From Pseudomonas batumici (GTDB taxonomy: Bacteria; Pseudomonadota; Gammaproteobacteria; Pseudomonadales; Pseudomonadaceae): 64,000 bases of DNA. How positions within the stretch are numbered: position 1 is the stretch's first letter; every line of letters starts with the position of its first letter. Shown here one piece after another: positions 8,624-17,775 of this stretch. The stretch spans positions 1-64,000 of the forward strand of contig NZ_JXDG01000008.1 in NCBI RefSeq assembly GCF_000820515.1, read 5' to 3'. The position numbers and the translations under genes were made by a program. Under the pieces are notes generated by a model. It did no database searches. It worked only from the letters and a program-made list of their open reading frames with translations, and had not been told where the DNA came from.

Positions 8624-9391
8624 ATGAAGACCGTTATCGAGTTTTACCAATCCCTGGGCCTGGCCCTTTCGCTGCTGGTGCTGGGCACCTTCTTGCTGGC
8701 GGGCATGGTCAAGGGCGTGATCGGCCTCGGACTGCCGACGGTTGCCATGGGCCTGCTGGGCCTGGCTATGGCACCGACGCAGGCTGCGGCCCTGTTGATC
8801 ATCCCGGCGACCCTGACCAATGTCTGGCAACTGGCGGCGGGTGGGCATCTGCCGGCCCTGCTTGGGCGATTGTGGCCGATGCTGCTGGCGATCTTCCTCG
8901 GCACCGCCGCCGGCACGCTGTGGCTCGGCGGGATGGACGGCGCTCATGGGGTGGTGCGGGCGTTGGGCGCCGCCTTGCTGTTGTACGCGTTGAGCGGCCT
9001 GTTGCTACCGGCGCTGCGGCTCGGTGTTCGGACGGAGCGTTGGTTGGGGCCGGTCTGTGGACTGGTCACGGGCATCATCACCTCGGCCACCGGCGTCTTC
9101 GTGATTCCCGCCGTGCCTTATCTGCAGGCGCTGGGGTTGAACAAGGATGAGCTGGTGCAGGCGCTGGGCCTGTCGTTCAGCGTCTCGACCCTGGCGCTGG
9201 CACTCGGGTTGTTCTGGCGTGGGGTGCTGGGGGATGGCGCCCTTGGCGCCTCATTGCTGGTCCTGGCCCCCGCGCTCCTCGGCATGCTGTTCGGGCAGTG
9301 GTTGCGCCAGCGGGTCAGCGCCGTGCTGTTCAAGCGGGTGTTCTTTATCGGCCTGGGTTTACTGGGAACCCACCTGCTGATCGGCGGCTAG
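8624..9391 (+). CDS. TauE/SafE (TSUP) family membrane transporter
   Basis: The protein is 255 residues from the ATG at 8624 (a GTG two codons earlier is possible) with about eight hydrophobic segments. The first half has 'GTFLLAGMVKGVIGLGLPTVAMGLLGLAM' and the second half repeats the theme in 'GLVTGIITSATGVFVIPAVPYLQALGLNKDELVQALGLSFSVS'. This internal duplication and the G-rich first helix of each half are typical of the sulfite exporter TauE/SafE family, which moves sulfonates, sulfite or small organic anions. It is divergent from a LysR regulator. No sulfur-metabolism genes are adjacent, so the substrate stays open. Confidence 0.85.
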   Translation: MKTVIEFYQSLGLALSLLVLGTFLLAGMVKGVIGLGLPTVAMGLLGLAMAPTQAAALLIIPATLTNVWQLAAGGHLPALLGRLWPMLLAIFLGTAAGTLWLGGMDGAHGVVRALGAALLLYALSGLLLPALRLGVRTERWLGPVCGLVTGIITSATGVFVIPAVPYLQALGLNKDELVQALGLSFSVSTLALALGLFWRGVLGDGALGASLLVLAPALLGMLFGQWLRQRVSAVLFKRVFFIGLGLLGTHLLIGG

Positions 9392-9528
9392 CCGGCGAGG
9401 GGAGGCGCCGTTCCGAAAGCTGGAGAAGGCAACAATCAGCACTCTATTCCTGCGTTTACAGCAAAAGCGATTTGCTTCGAGGCTGTGGGCGGCTACTCTC
9501 AAGGCTGTTTTTCCAGCGAGGGACACAG

Positions 9529-10425
9529 GTGAAAGCCAGATCCGATGAGTTGCAGATCTTCGTGTGCGTGATCGAGTGCGGTTCGATTTCCGCCGCGGCC
9601 GAGCAGGTCGGCCAGACGCCTTCGGCGGTCAGTCGAAGCCTGTCGCGGCTCGAGGCCAAGCTGGAAACCACCTTGATCAACCGCACCACGCGGCGCATGG
9701 ACCTGACCGAGGAGGGCAAGTTCTTCTTCGAGCGGGCCAAGCAGATCCTGGAGCAGATGGATGAACTGGAAGAGCGCCTCTCCCTGCGCCAGCAGACGCC
9801 GGCCGGACGCCTGCGGATCAATGCCGCTTCGCCTTTCATGCTGCATGCGGTGGTGCCTTACATCGCGGAGTTTCGCCGCCTGTACCCGGATATCCAACTG
9901 GAGCTCAACAGCAACGACCTGATCATCGACCTGCTGGAGCAAAGCACCGATATCGCCATCCGTATTGGCAACCTGGCGGACTCGACCCTGCATGCGCGTT
10001 CCCTGGGCAGCAGCCCGCTGAATATCCTCGCCAGCCCCGCGTATCTGGAGAAACATGGGGGGCCGGCCAGCGTCAGTGAGTTGTCCACGCATACGCTGCT
10101 CGGCTTCACCCAGACCGAGAGCCTGAACCATTGGCCGTTGCGGCATGCCCAGGGCGATCGTTGGCAGATCCAACCGGGTATCAGCGCATCCAGCGGCGAG
10201 ACCTTGCGCCAGTTGGCGCTGGAAGGACAGGGCATTGTCTGTCTGTCGCATTTCATGACCCACCAGGATATCCAGTCCGGGCGTCTGCAGGTGATTCTGC
10301 CCGAGGCCAATAGCGGCTATCGCCAGCCGATTCACGCGGTGTACTACCGCAACTCGCAACTGGCGTTGCGGATTCAATGCTTCCTCGATTTTATCCAGGA
10401 CAAGCTGGCGGGTTATGCCGTGTAG
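9529..10425 (+). CDS. LysR-family transcriptional regulator
   Basis: The protein is 298 residues, starting at a GTG (9529) with GAGGGACACAG just before it; the open frame extends upstream, but those codons have no ribosome-binding site. The HTH 'DELQIFVCVIECGSISAAAEQVGQTPSAVSRSLSRLEAKL' and 'TLINRTTRRMDLTEEG' place it in the large CrgA/DmlR-like LysR subgroup ('NRTTR', 'GxLRINAASPFMLHAVVPY'). It lies in line with, and about 140 bp after, the TSUP gene. The next gene, an epimerase, starts about 160 bp downstream on the same strand. Targets are unknown; the epimerase is a plausible one. Confidence 0.88.
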   Translation: MKARSDELQIFVCVIECGSISAAAEQVGQTPSAVSRSLSRLEAKLETTLINRTTRRMDLTEEGKFFFERAKQILEQMDELEERLSLRQQTPAGRLRINAASPFMLHAVVPYIAEFRRLYPDIQLELNSNDLIIDLLEQSTDIAIRIGNLADSTLHARSLGSSPLNILASPAYLEKHGGPASVSELSTHTLLGFTQTESLNHWPLRHAQGDRWQIQPGISASSGETLRQLALEGQGIVCLSHFMTHQDIQSGRLQVILPEANSGYRQPIHAVYYRNSQLALRIQCFLDFIQDKLAGYAV

Positions 10426-10582
10426 GCGCTGGTTTGCTCCCGGAGGTGCTCCGACGATGACGTCGATTTTTTCAGGTAATTCGTGATTCCCGCGCAAGAG
10501 TGAATTGGGTCATACGGGCTTATTCGGCACGGATAAGTCTTCGATACTGGCCCTATCACTTATCCCTGCACGGAGTTTCTCC

Positions 10583-11476
10583 ATGAACGTCTTCATTACC
10601 GGCGCCGCCGGCTTTATCGGTGGTTCCATCGCCACTGGCCTGGTCAAGGCCGGTCATCAGGTCACGGGCCTTGTGCGCAGCGCCGAACAGGCTGAGGAAA
10701 TGCGTCATCTGGGCATCATCCCGGTGATCGGCACCCTGGATGACAGCACGCTGCTCGCCGAGCAGGCACGGCAGGCCGACGCGGTGATCAACGCCGCCAG
10801 CAGTGATCATCGCGGTGCGGTCGAAGCCTTGCTCGGCGCCCTGCGCGGTTCCGACAAGGTGTTCCTGCACACCAGCGGTTCGAGCATCGTCGGCGACGCC
10901 TCCGGCGGCCTGGCCAGCGATAGCATCTACCACGAAGACCAACTGCCCGAACCGACCGTCGACAAGGCCGCACGCGTGGCCATCGACAATCTGGTCCTGG
11001 GCGCGGCAGCGTTCGGCGTGCGCTCGGCGGTGCTCTGCAACACGCTGATCTACGGCCACAGCCAGGGCGTGAACCGCGACAGCGTGCAATTGCCACGTCT
11101 GCTCAAGCAGGCACGCAAGAGTGGTGTGGTACGCCATGTCGGCACCGGCCGGAACATCTGGTCCAACGTGCATATCGATGATGTGGTGGCGTTGTACCTG
11201 CTGGCACTGACGAAGACCCCGGCGGGAGCCTTCTACTTCGTGGAAAGCGGCGAGGCCGCGTTCATCGAGATGACCACCGCCATGGCCCGGGCCCTGAACC
11301 TGGGCGAGCCGCAGGACTGGCCGCTGGCCGACGCTGAAGCCGAGTGGGGTTATGAGATGGCCAACTACGGCCTGGGCTCCAACAGCCGGGTGCGCGGCAA
11401 GAAAGCCCGCGAACAGCTGGGCTGGGTGCCCAAGCGCACTTCGGTCACCGAGTGGATTCTCAACGAGATGGCGTGA
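10583..11476 (+). CDS. NAD(P)-dependent epimerase/dehydratase family protein (extended SDR)
   Basis: The protein is 297 residues from the ATG at 10583 behind CGGAG. The N-terminal Rossmann motif is 'FITGAAGFIGGSIATGLVKAGH'. The middle holds 'LHTSGSSIVGD', the position of the catalytic Ser. The usual YxxxK is not obvious: 'SIYHEDQLPEP' and 'DKAARVAIDNLV' fill that region, as in atypical NmrA/extended SDR proteins annotated as epimerases. 'NTLIYGHSQGVNRDSVQLP' and 'GWVPKRTS' at the C-terminus match this subgroup, often listed as NAD-dependent dehydratase. Activity and substrate are not known. Confidence 0.82.
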   Translation: MNVFITGAAGFIGGSIATGLVKAGHQVTGLVRSAEQAEEMRHLGIIPVIGTLDDSTLLAEQARQADAVINAASSDHRGAVEALLGALRGSDKVFLHTSGSSIVGDASGGLASDSIYHEDQLPEPTVDKAARVAIDNLVLGAAAFGVRSAVLCNTLIYGHSQGVNRDSVQLPRLLKQARKSGVVRHVGTGRNIWSNVHIDDVVALYLLALTKTPAGAFYFVESGEAAFIEMTTAMARALNLGEPQDWPLADAEAEWGYEMANYGLGSNSRVRGKKAREQLGWVPKRTSVTEWILNEMA

Positions 11477-11606
11477 CGCGGGACCGGCGCTTTGCGACGC
11501 GGTTTTTGCGACTGACTTCGCGCTTTTGGGGGTGGTGGCACCTGGCTATTAAAGAATCTGCTTTCCAGGCCGAAGTGCTTTGATCAGGTAGCCAGGAAGA
11601 CCCGTC

Positions 11607-11975
11607 ATGAGCTTCGGTAAAACCACTCCCATCTTGCGGATCCACGACGAGGGCAAGGCGTTGGCGTTCTACGTTGACTTCCTCGGGTTCCGTGTCGATT
11701 GGCAGCACCGTTTCGAGCCCGGGTTTCCGTTGTACCTGCAAGTGTCCCGGGGCGATTGCGTGCTGCATTTGAGCGAGCACAATGGCGATGCCATGCCGGG
11801 GGCGGCGCTGCGGATCGAGACCGACGAACTGGAGGTCTTCAGGGCGCAGTTGCTGGACAGGGCAAGCGGCGACACGCCGCTCGAGATCCAGGCCATGCCT
11901 TGGGGCAGCCTGGACATGACGATCAACGATCCGTTCGACAATCGGCTGGTGTTCACCAACGCGATTTGCGTCTGA
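11607..11975 (+). CDS. Glyoxalase/bleomycin-resistance-like (VOC) protein
   Basis: The protein is 122 residues with one vicinal-oxygen-chelate fold: 'TTPILRIHDEGKALAFYVDFLGFRVDWQHRF' forms the first beta-alpha unit, and 'VLHLSEHNGDAMPGAALRI' and 'MTINDPFDNRLVFT' the second. The spacing and the 'LHLSEH' motif resemble the small proteins annotated as glyoxalase superfamily or bleomycin resistance proteins, which dimerise to bind a ligand. There is no evidence for drug resistance here. A strong hairpin directly follows and separates it from the convergent chemoreceptor gene. Confidence 0.82.
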   Translation: MSFGKTTPILRIHDEGKALAFYVDFLGFRVDWQHRFEPGFPLYLQVSRGDCVLHLSEHNGDAMPGAALRIETDELEVFRAQLLDRASGDTPLEIQAMPWGSLDMTINDPFDNRLVFTNAICV

Positions 11976-11991
11976 TCCCATCACCTTCACG

Positions 11992-12031
11992 CTCGCCTGC
12001 TCCATGGATTCCGTTCCGTGGAGCAGGCGAG
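11992..12031. terminator. 13-bp hairpin between convergent genes
   Basis: CTCGCCTGCTCCA (11992-12004) is exactly complementary to TGGAGCAGGCGAG (12019-12031), with a 14-nt loop. No T tract follows on either strand. It sits between the ends of the VOC gene and the chemoreceptor gene and probably serves both. Confidence 0.65.
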
Positions 12032-12040
12032 GCCGTGATG

Positions 12041-13963
12041 TCACACGCGGAAGTGACTGACCATCATCTGCAATTGATTGCCCAGGCGGGCCAGTTCGAC
12101 GCTGGATGCCGCGGTTTCTTCGCTGGCCGAAGCGGTCTGTTCGGACACGTCTCGTACGTTGATGATGCTGCGGCTGATTTCCTCGGCCACCGCGCTTTGC
12201 TGTTCGGCCGCCGCGGCGATCTGCTGGTTCATCGACTGGATGTTCGACACCGTGCGGGTGATGTTTTCCAGTGAGCTACCGGCCTTGCGGGTCAGGGCGA
12301 CGCTGCTGTCGGTCAGGCTGCGGCTGTTGTTCATCACGTTCGCCACTTGCTGGGTGCCGTTCTGCAAGGCGGCCACTAGGCCCTCGATCTCCTCGGTGGA
12401 CTTCTGCGTGCGCTGGGCCAGGCCGCGCACTTCGTCGGCCACCACGGCAAACCCGCGTCCGGCTTCGCCGGCCCGGGCCGCTTCGATGGCGGCGTTGAGC
12501 GCCAGCAGGTTGGTCTGTTCGGCCACGGCCTTGATCACGTCCATGACGGCGCCGATCTTGTCGCTTTCCTGCTGCAACACGGTCATGGCTTCGGTCGAGC
12601 GCACCACTTCGGTGGCCAGGCGTTCGATCTGGGCAATGGCCTCGCCGACCACCTTGTCGCCTTCACGGGCCTCACCGTCCGCCGCGGCGGCGGCCTGGGA
12701 CGCCTCTTCGGCATTGCGCGCGACTTCCTGAACGGTGGCGGTCATCTCGTGCATGGCCGTGGCGACCTGGTCGGTTTCGACTTTCTGGCTGTTGACCCCG
12801 GCGCTGGTCTGCTCGGTGACCGCGGACAGTTCCTCGGCGGCGCTGGCGATCTGGGTGACGCCGTCGCGGATACTGCTGATCAGGTCGCGCAGGGTCGTGC
12901 CCATGCGCTGGATGCCTTGTTGCAACACACCCAGTTCGTCACGGCGGGTCACCACCAGGTTGTGGGTCAGGTCGCCGGCGGCAATGCGTTCGACCACGGC
13001 CAGGGTGTCGCGGATCGGGCGGGTGATCTGCCGGGTAATGATCACGGCGGCGAGAATCCCGACCAGCAACGCCAGCAGCGTGCTGCCCAGCTGCAAGGTG
13101 CGGGCCTGGGCGCTTTCGCTGTCACGACGGTCCAGCTGGATCTGGTACAGCGTTTCGCTGAGCGAGACGATGTCGGTACCCTGGTCGGTCATTTCCTTGC
13201 GTGACAGCACGATGGCGGCGTTGGCCGCCTTGTAGGCCTGCAAGGCGTTGCGGTAGTTGCCCAGGGCGGTTTCGAGCTGGCTCACGGAGCCTTGTTCGGC
13301 GCTACTGAACGCTTGCGCCAGTGCCTTGAGGCCGTCGATCGCTTCGTTCAGTTGGTTGAAGGCTTTCTGCTCGGTTTCCGGGGTGCTGTTGGCGGCATAG
13401 CCGCGTACTTCATAACGTGTCAGCTGGAACTGTTCCTTGGCCCGGTTGATGGCCTGGAAGCGTTCGAAGCGACCCTCCTCGCCGGGCGGCATTTGCAGCA
13501 CCTGGTCGTGGATGGTGGTGATCAGCTTGCCGACGACCTCGGCGTTGTCGCCCATGGTCTGGCGTGCGCCGTTGCCGGTGCGATAGGCATCGCGCATCTT
13601 CTTCAGCGATTGCTGGTATTGGCTGATGACGTCGGCCTGTTGCTTGAGCAGCTTGAGGTTTTCCGGACTCTTGAAGCTGGCGATCAGCTTCTGCTGTTGC
13701 GCGACGAACGCGTCCAGGTTGACCTGGACGTTCTGTGCGGCGGTTTCGTCGCCGTTGGCCAGCATGTATTGCAGGCGTGCCACGCGCAGTTTGGTCAGCG
13801 AGGCATTGAGCTGGGTGATGTCGCTCATCCAGTTGCTGCGGTCGATCAGACCGCCCAGGCTGCTCCAGCCAGTCAGGGCCAGGATAGTGGTCAGAAGCAG
13901 AACCAGGCCGAATCCCAGGCCCAGTTTCAGGTTGACGCTGATATTGCCAAACCAGCTATTCAT
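12041..13963 (-). CDS. Methyl-accepting chemotaxis protein with HBM-type sensor (McpS-like)
   Basis: The protein is 640 residues. A first membrane helix (about 10-33, '[18 protein letters not shown]') is followed by a periplasmic all-helical domain of roughly 250 residues. The second membrane helix comes near 290-310 ('[19 protein letters not shown]'), then HAMP ('[23 protein letters not shown]') and a cytoplasmic signalling domain with '[19 protein letters not shown]' and '[17 protein letters not shown]'. The large helical sensor fits the helical bimodular (HBM) class, whose best-known member is McpS of P. putida, a receptor for TCA-cycle intermediates. The exact ligand cannot be read off. 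No C-terminal CheR-binding pentapeptide is present. Confidence 0.92.
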   Translation of the reverse strand: MNSWFGNISVNLKLGLGFGLVLLLTTILALTGWSSLGGLIDRSNWMSDITQLNASLTKLRVARLQYMLANGDETAAQNVQVNLDAFVAQQQKLIASFKSPENLKLLKQQADVISQYQQSLKKMRDAYRTGNGARQTMGDNAEVVGKLITTIHDQVLQMPPGEEGRFERFQAINRAKEQFQLTRYEVRGYAANSTPETEQKAFNQLNEAIDGLKALAQAFSSAEQGSVSQLETALGNYRNALQAYKAANAAIVLSRKEMTDQGTDIVSLSETLYQIQLDRRDSESAQARTLQLGSTLLALLVGILAAVIITRQITRPIRDTLAVVERIAAGDLTHNLVVTRRDELGVLQQGIQRMGTTLRDLISSIRDGVTQIASAAEELSAVTEQTSAGVNSQKVETDQVATAMHEMTATVQEVARNAEEASQAAAAADGEAREGDKVVGEAIAQIERLATEVVRSTEAMTVLQQESDKIGAVMDVIKAVAEQTNLLALNAAIEAARAGEAGRGFAVVADEVRGLAQRTQKSTEEIEGLVAALQNGTQQVANVMNNSRSLTDSSVALTRKAGSSLENITRTVSNIQSMNQQIAAAAEQQSAVAEEISRSIINVRDVSEQTASASEETAASSVELARLGNQLQMMVSHFRV

Positions 13964-14169
13964 CGAATTCCTCCAGGAACTTGGTGTCGCGTGCTATCGG
14001 GTGGCTGGAAGGTGTTGTTGTTGGAGCCAGCTGAATTTGTCGGTAGAGCTTGTATCGGCGGTAGCACAAATAGCTGAACGGCATTTTGTCATACAGCATG
14101 TTTCTGAACGGCCGGGTGGCGAGGATAGCGTTGTTTGTCTGTGAGGGAAGCCGGTTTTTCCCTGGCGAA

Positions 14170-14202
14170 AAAAAACCGGCGCTTCGAGGCGCCGGTTTTT
14201 TA
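14170..14202. terminator. Bidirectional rho-independent terminator
   Basis: AAAACCGGCGC and GCGCCGGTTTT flank a short loop, with an A run on the left and a T run on the right. It follows the stop of the glycosyltransferase gene (minus strand) and isolates it from the chemoreceptor promoter region at 13964-14170. Confidence 0.85.
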
Positions 14203-14224
14203 CCCATGGAGCGGGTGGGGCAAC

Positions 14225-15691
14225 TTACTGCCCATAGAAGTTGTAGATCCGCTTGCCCCCGATGGTGACCGTGGCCAGGACCTTGGCCGGTGCCGGCGGT
14301 GCCGACACTTTAATGCCCTGGTCGATGATGACCACGTTGTCCGGCGAGGCGGCCAGGAAGGTCGTCAACTCGGCTTCGGTCATCAGCACCTGCTGCTGGC
14401 GCTGGGTATAGAACACGGTGGAGGCCAGGCGTTCTTCCGGTTGGAACAAGGCAACCTGCTTGTCGTGGGCCTGCAGTTCGATGACCTGGTCGGTCAGCGG
14501 CTTGAAGGAGTTCTTGAGGTCGGAGCGCGACTCCATCACCGCCGCGACCAGGTAGCCGCAGACCACCAGCGCCAGCAGCCCCATGGCCAGGGGACGGTGA
14601 TGTTTCACCAGTTTGGCGCTGAAGGACGAGGTGGCCGAGCGCCGGCGCAGCCATTCGAGAATCACCGCCGCGTATTCGGCGGCGATGATGGCGGCGGCGG
14701 GTGCCATGGACATCATGTAGACCATGCGCTTGCTGGAGGCCAGGGTCAGCAGGGTGAACTGGGCCAGGATCCAGACGGTGGCGAACAGCAGGTGGCGATT
14801 GTCCGCCAGGCGCTTGCGCAGGTTCCACAGGCCCAGGTACACCAGCAGGTTCCAGGGCAGGAAGGTTTCCGGCAGCTTGGCCAGGTAGTAGTAGAACGGC
14901 TCGTAGTGCCCGGCGCTGGTGAAGGAGCCGCTGAAGCGACCGACACTGTTGGCCCACAGCACTTGAGTGACGGCCTGCATGCCGCCGCGCTGGTGGAGCA
15001 GGACCAGCCAGATCAGCAGGGGGATCAGCCCGATCGCGGCGAACAGCGCCGGACGCAGCCAGTCGCCGAAGGTGAAGCGTTTGTCGATCAGGCTCTGGCT
15101 TACCAGGTAGGCGAAAATCACCACTCCGGGCAGGGCGAGGCCCAGTACCCCTTTGCTCAAGGTCGAGATCACGATACCGAGGGCGAATACACACCAGGCG
15201 GCCAGGGTCTGGTTGCCCTGTGCCCGTTGCTCGGTGGCGCGGAAGAAGGCCAGCAGGGCGAGGGTCACCCCGAGGCTCAGCAGCGCGTCTTCGCCGACCT
15301 GGCGGGCATTGCCGAGGTAGCTGGCCATGGTGGCGAGCATCGCGGCGGCGGTCCAGGCCAGCAGGGTGGGACGACCGATCTTGCGCAGGAAAGCAAACAG
15401 CGCGAGCACCGTGAACAGGCCGGCGAAGGCCGAGGCGAGGCGCACGGCCAGGGGCGTGCCGCCGAACAGCTGGATGGCACTGGAGTCGAGCCAGAGGCTC
15501 AGCGGTGGTTTCTCCAGAAAGGGCTCGCCCAGCAGGTGCGGGGTGACCCAATCCTGGGTCAGGTGCATTTCCATCGCGATCCCGGCCACCCGGGATTCAG
15601 TGGAGCCTTGCAGCTCGCGGTTGCCCAGTCCGAAAAAGAACAATAGGCAACTCATCAGGAGCAAAAGCAGGAAGGGGCGTGTCATTCGCAT
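14225..15691 (-). CDS. ArnT/PMT-like membrane glycosyltransferase (GT39/GT83 type)
   Basis: The protein is 488 residues with about ten or more membrane segments, starting 'RPFLLLLLMSCLLFFFGLG'. The first periplasmic loop carries 'STESRVAGIAMEM' with the acidic residue expected in the DE/E motif, followed by 'LLGEPFLEKPPLSLWL', the EKPP hallmark of ArnT-like enzymes. These transfer a sugar from a polyprenyl-phosphate donor to lipid A, protein or polysaccharide. It is shorter than ArnT (about 550) and has no arn genes around it, so it is probably not the lipid A aminoarabinose transferase. The acceptor is unknown. A terminator lies directly downstream. Confidence 0.85.
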   Translation of the reverse strand: MRMTRPFLLLLLMSCLLFFFGLGNRELQGSTESRVAGIAMEMHLTQDWVTPHLLGEPFLEKPPLSLWLDSSAIQLFGGTPLAVRLASAFAGLFTVLALFAFLRKIGRPTLLAWTAAAMLATMASYLGNARQVGEDALLSLGVTLALLAFFRATEQRAQGNQTLAAWCVFALGIVISTLSKGVLGLALPGVVIFAYLVSQSLIDKRFTFGDWLRPALFAAIGLIPLLIWLVLLHQRGGMQAVTQVLWANSVGRFSGSFTSAGHYEPFYYYLAKLPETFLPWNLLVYLGLWNLRKRLADNRHLLFATVWILAQFTLLTLASSKRMVYMMSMAPAAAIIAAEYAAVILEWLRRRSATSSFSAKLVKHHRPLAMGLLALVVCGYLVAAVMESRSDLKNSFKPLTDQVIELQAHDKQVALFQPEERLASTVFYTQRQQQVLMTEAELTTFLAASPDNVVIIDQGIKVSAPPAPAKVLATVTIGGKRIYNFYGQ

Positions 15692-15807
15692 AGTGATACC
15701 GAAAGGGAGGAGTCGGGTCGCAAGACAATCTGTTGATCGAAAAAGTATACGGGGCGGTTTCTCAACATATTGTGAAGAGCTGTCCTGTCAGGGTGTGTCG
15801 AGATGTT

Positions 15808-17640
15808 TCAGTCGCCCAAGGCCGCGCCTTCACGCCGCGGATCGGCGCCGCCGGCCCATGACGACTGTCCCTTGTTGTCACGTACCCGCATGATTGCCTG
15901 GGTGCCGCTGGTCATGTCCAGTTCGCTGACGGTGTGCCCCTTGTCCTGCAGGGCCTTCACCAGTGGCGCCGAGAACAGGCCTTGCTCCAGTTCGGTGGGA
16001 CCATTGCGGCTGCCGAAGTTGGGCAGGTTGATGGCCGATTGCGGATCGAGCTTCCAGTCCAGCAGGCCGACCAGGGTCTTGGCGACGTACTCGATGATCT
16101 GCGAGCCGCCGGGGGAGCCGACGGTGCCGAGGAAGTCGCCGCTCGCACGGTCGAACACCAGGGTCGGCGCCATGGACGAGCGTGGACGCTTGCCCGGCTC
16201 GACGCGATTGGCCACCGGCTTGCCGTCTTCGCTCGGGACGAAGGAGAAGTCGGTCAACTGGTTGTTGAGGATAAAACCCTCGACCATCAGGTGCGAACCG
16301 AACGAGCTTTCCACCGTGGTGGTCATCGACACGGCACCGCCCTGGTCGTCCACGGCGACGATCTGCGAGGTGGAAATGCGCATCGGCGAGCGGTCCGGGG
16401 CCAGGGCCACCTGGATCCCGGCCGGCACCCCGGGCTCGGCCTGGCCCAGGCTGCGTTCGCCGATCAGGCGGGCGCGGCTGGCGAGGTAAGCGGGGTCGAC
16501 CAACCCGGAGACCGGCACCGGGATGAAATCGCTGTCGGCGACATACAAGCCTCGATCGGCATAGGCCAGGCGATCGGCTTCGGCGATCAGGTGCACGGCT
16601 TGCGGGCGTGGTTCGAGACCGGCGGGGCTGGTGCTTTTCACCGGGCCGAGCGGGGGCAGCGCCAGGCGTTTGTCCTTCGCCTCCAGGGCCTGCAAGGTGC
16701 CGAAGATCTGGGCGATGGCGATGCCGCCGGAGGACGGCGGTGGCATGCCGCAGAGCTTCCATTGCTTGTAGTCGGAGCACAGCGGTGTGCGCTCCTTGGC
16801 CTGATAGCCCTGCAGGTCGGCCAGCGAAAGCGTTCCGGGGTTGGCGCTGCCATTGACCGCCGCGACGATCTCCTCGGCGATGGCGCCCTTGTAGAGCGCG
16901 TCCGTGCCTTCGTTGGCGATGCGCTTGAGCACGGCGGCCAGCATCGGGTTCTTCAGCGTTGTACCGACGGCTTTCGGGCTGCCATCGGCATTGAGGAAGT
17001 ACGCGGCCATGGCTGGCGAGTGGGGCAGGAACGGGCTGGCGACGATCTGCTTGTGCAGCCGCGGTGAAATGGGGAAGCCTTGTTCGGCCAGGTGGATGGC
17101 GGGCTCGAAGAGTTTCGCCCAGGGCAGGCGGCCCTGGGTGCGATGGGCCAGTTCCAGGGCACGCATCACTCCAGGAATACCGACCGAGCGCCCACCGATC
17201 TGTGCCTGGGTGAAGGCCATCGGCGTGCCGTCAGGGTTGAGGAACAATTTCTCGGTGGCGCCCGCCGGTGCGGTTTCACGCCCGTCGTAGGCATGCACCT
17301 GCTTGCCGTCCCAGACCATGATGAAGGCGCCGCCGCCGATCCCGGTGGCCTGCGGTTCCACCAGGGTCAGGACGGCTTGCATGGCAATCGCGGCGTCCAC
17401 GGCGGAGCCGCCCTGGCGCAGGATCTCCCTACCGGCCTCGGCCGCCAGCGGGTTGGCCGCCGCGGCCATGTGCCGAGCAGCGTGTTGCGTGAGCAGGCCG
17501 GTGCGATAACCCGTGCCGATTTCCGGTGCGGCGGGCAGGGCGGTGTCAGTAGAGGGCGGTGGTGCGTTACAGGCCGTGAGCGCCAGGCTGATGACCAGGG
17601 CACAAAGGGAGAAACGACGCGATGGGAAATGTGAGTGCAC
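15808..17640 (-). CDS. ggt: Gamma-glutamyltransferase, predicted lipoprotein
   Basis: GGT cleaves gamma-glutamyl bonds in glutathione and related peptides. The precursor cuts itself into large and small subunits, and the new N-terminal Thr is the nucleophile. Here that Thr is at about residue 424 in 'MRISTSQIVAVDDQGGAVSM'. 'TGIGGGAFIMVWDG' and 'MPPPSSGGIAI' are further family motifs. The start is the GTG at 17640 with GCAGGAG 8 nt upstream, giving 610 residues; an in-frame ATG at 17673 lacks such a site. The N-terminus has the lipobox LTAC, so the enzyme is probably membrane-anchored in the periplasm instead of soluble. The gene stands alone. Confidence 0.93.
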   Translation of the reverse strand: MHSHFPSRRFSLCALVISLALTACNAPPPSTDTALPAAPEIGTGYRTGLLTQHAARHMAAAANPLAAEAGREILRQGGSAVDAAIAMQAVLTLVEPQATGIGGGAFIMVWDGKQVHAYDGRETAPAGATEKLFLNPDGTPMAFTQAQIGGRSVGIPGVMRALELAHRTQGRLPWAKLFEPAIHLAEQGFPISPRLHKQIVASPFLPHSPAMAAYFLNADGSPKAVGTTLKNPMLAAVLKRIANEGTDALYKGAIAEEIVAAVNGSANPGTLSLADLQGYQAKERTPLCSDYKQWKLCGMPPPSSGGIAIAQIFGTLQALEAKDKRLALPPLGPVKSTSPAGLEPRPQAVHLIAEADRLAYADRGLYVADSDFIPVPVSGLVDPAYLASRARLIGERSLGQAEPGVPAGIQVALAPDRSPMRISTSQIVAVDDQGGAVSMTTTVESSFGSHLMVEGFILNNQLTDFSFVPSEDGKPVANRVEPGKRPRSSMAPTLVFDRASGDFLGTVGSPGGSQIIEYVAKTLVGLLDWKLDPQSAINLPNFGSRNGPTELEQGLFSAPLVKALQDKGHTVSELDMTSGTQAIMRVRDNKGQSSWAGGADPRREGAALGD

Positions 17641-17775
17641 TGTGTAGGCTCCTGCCTTGGACGTGCACGGCACTATAGTCCGGGTGCGGTGGCTGGAACA
17701 ATCGTCGATCAGGATGATGCGAAAGTGTCAGCACTGCTGACACAAAGACAAGGGACGGGTGAGGGCGGCGCTGAA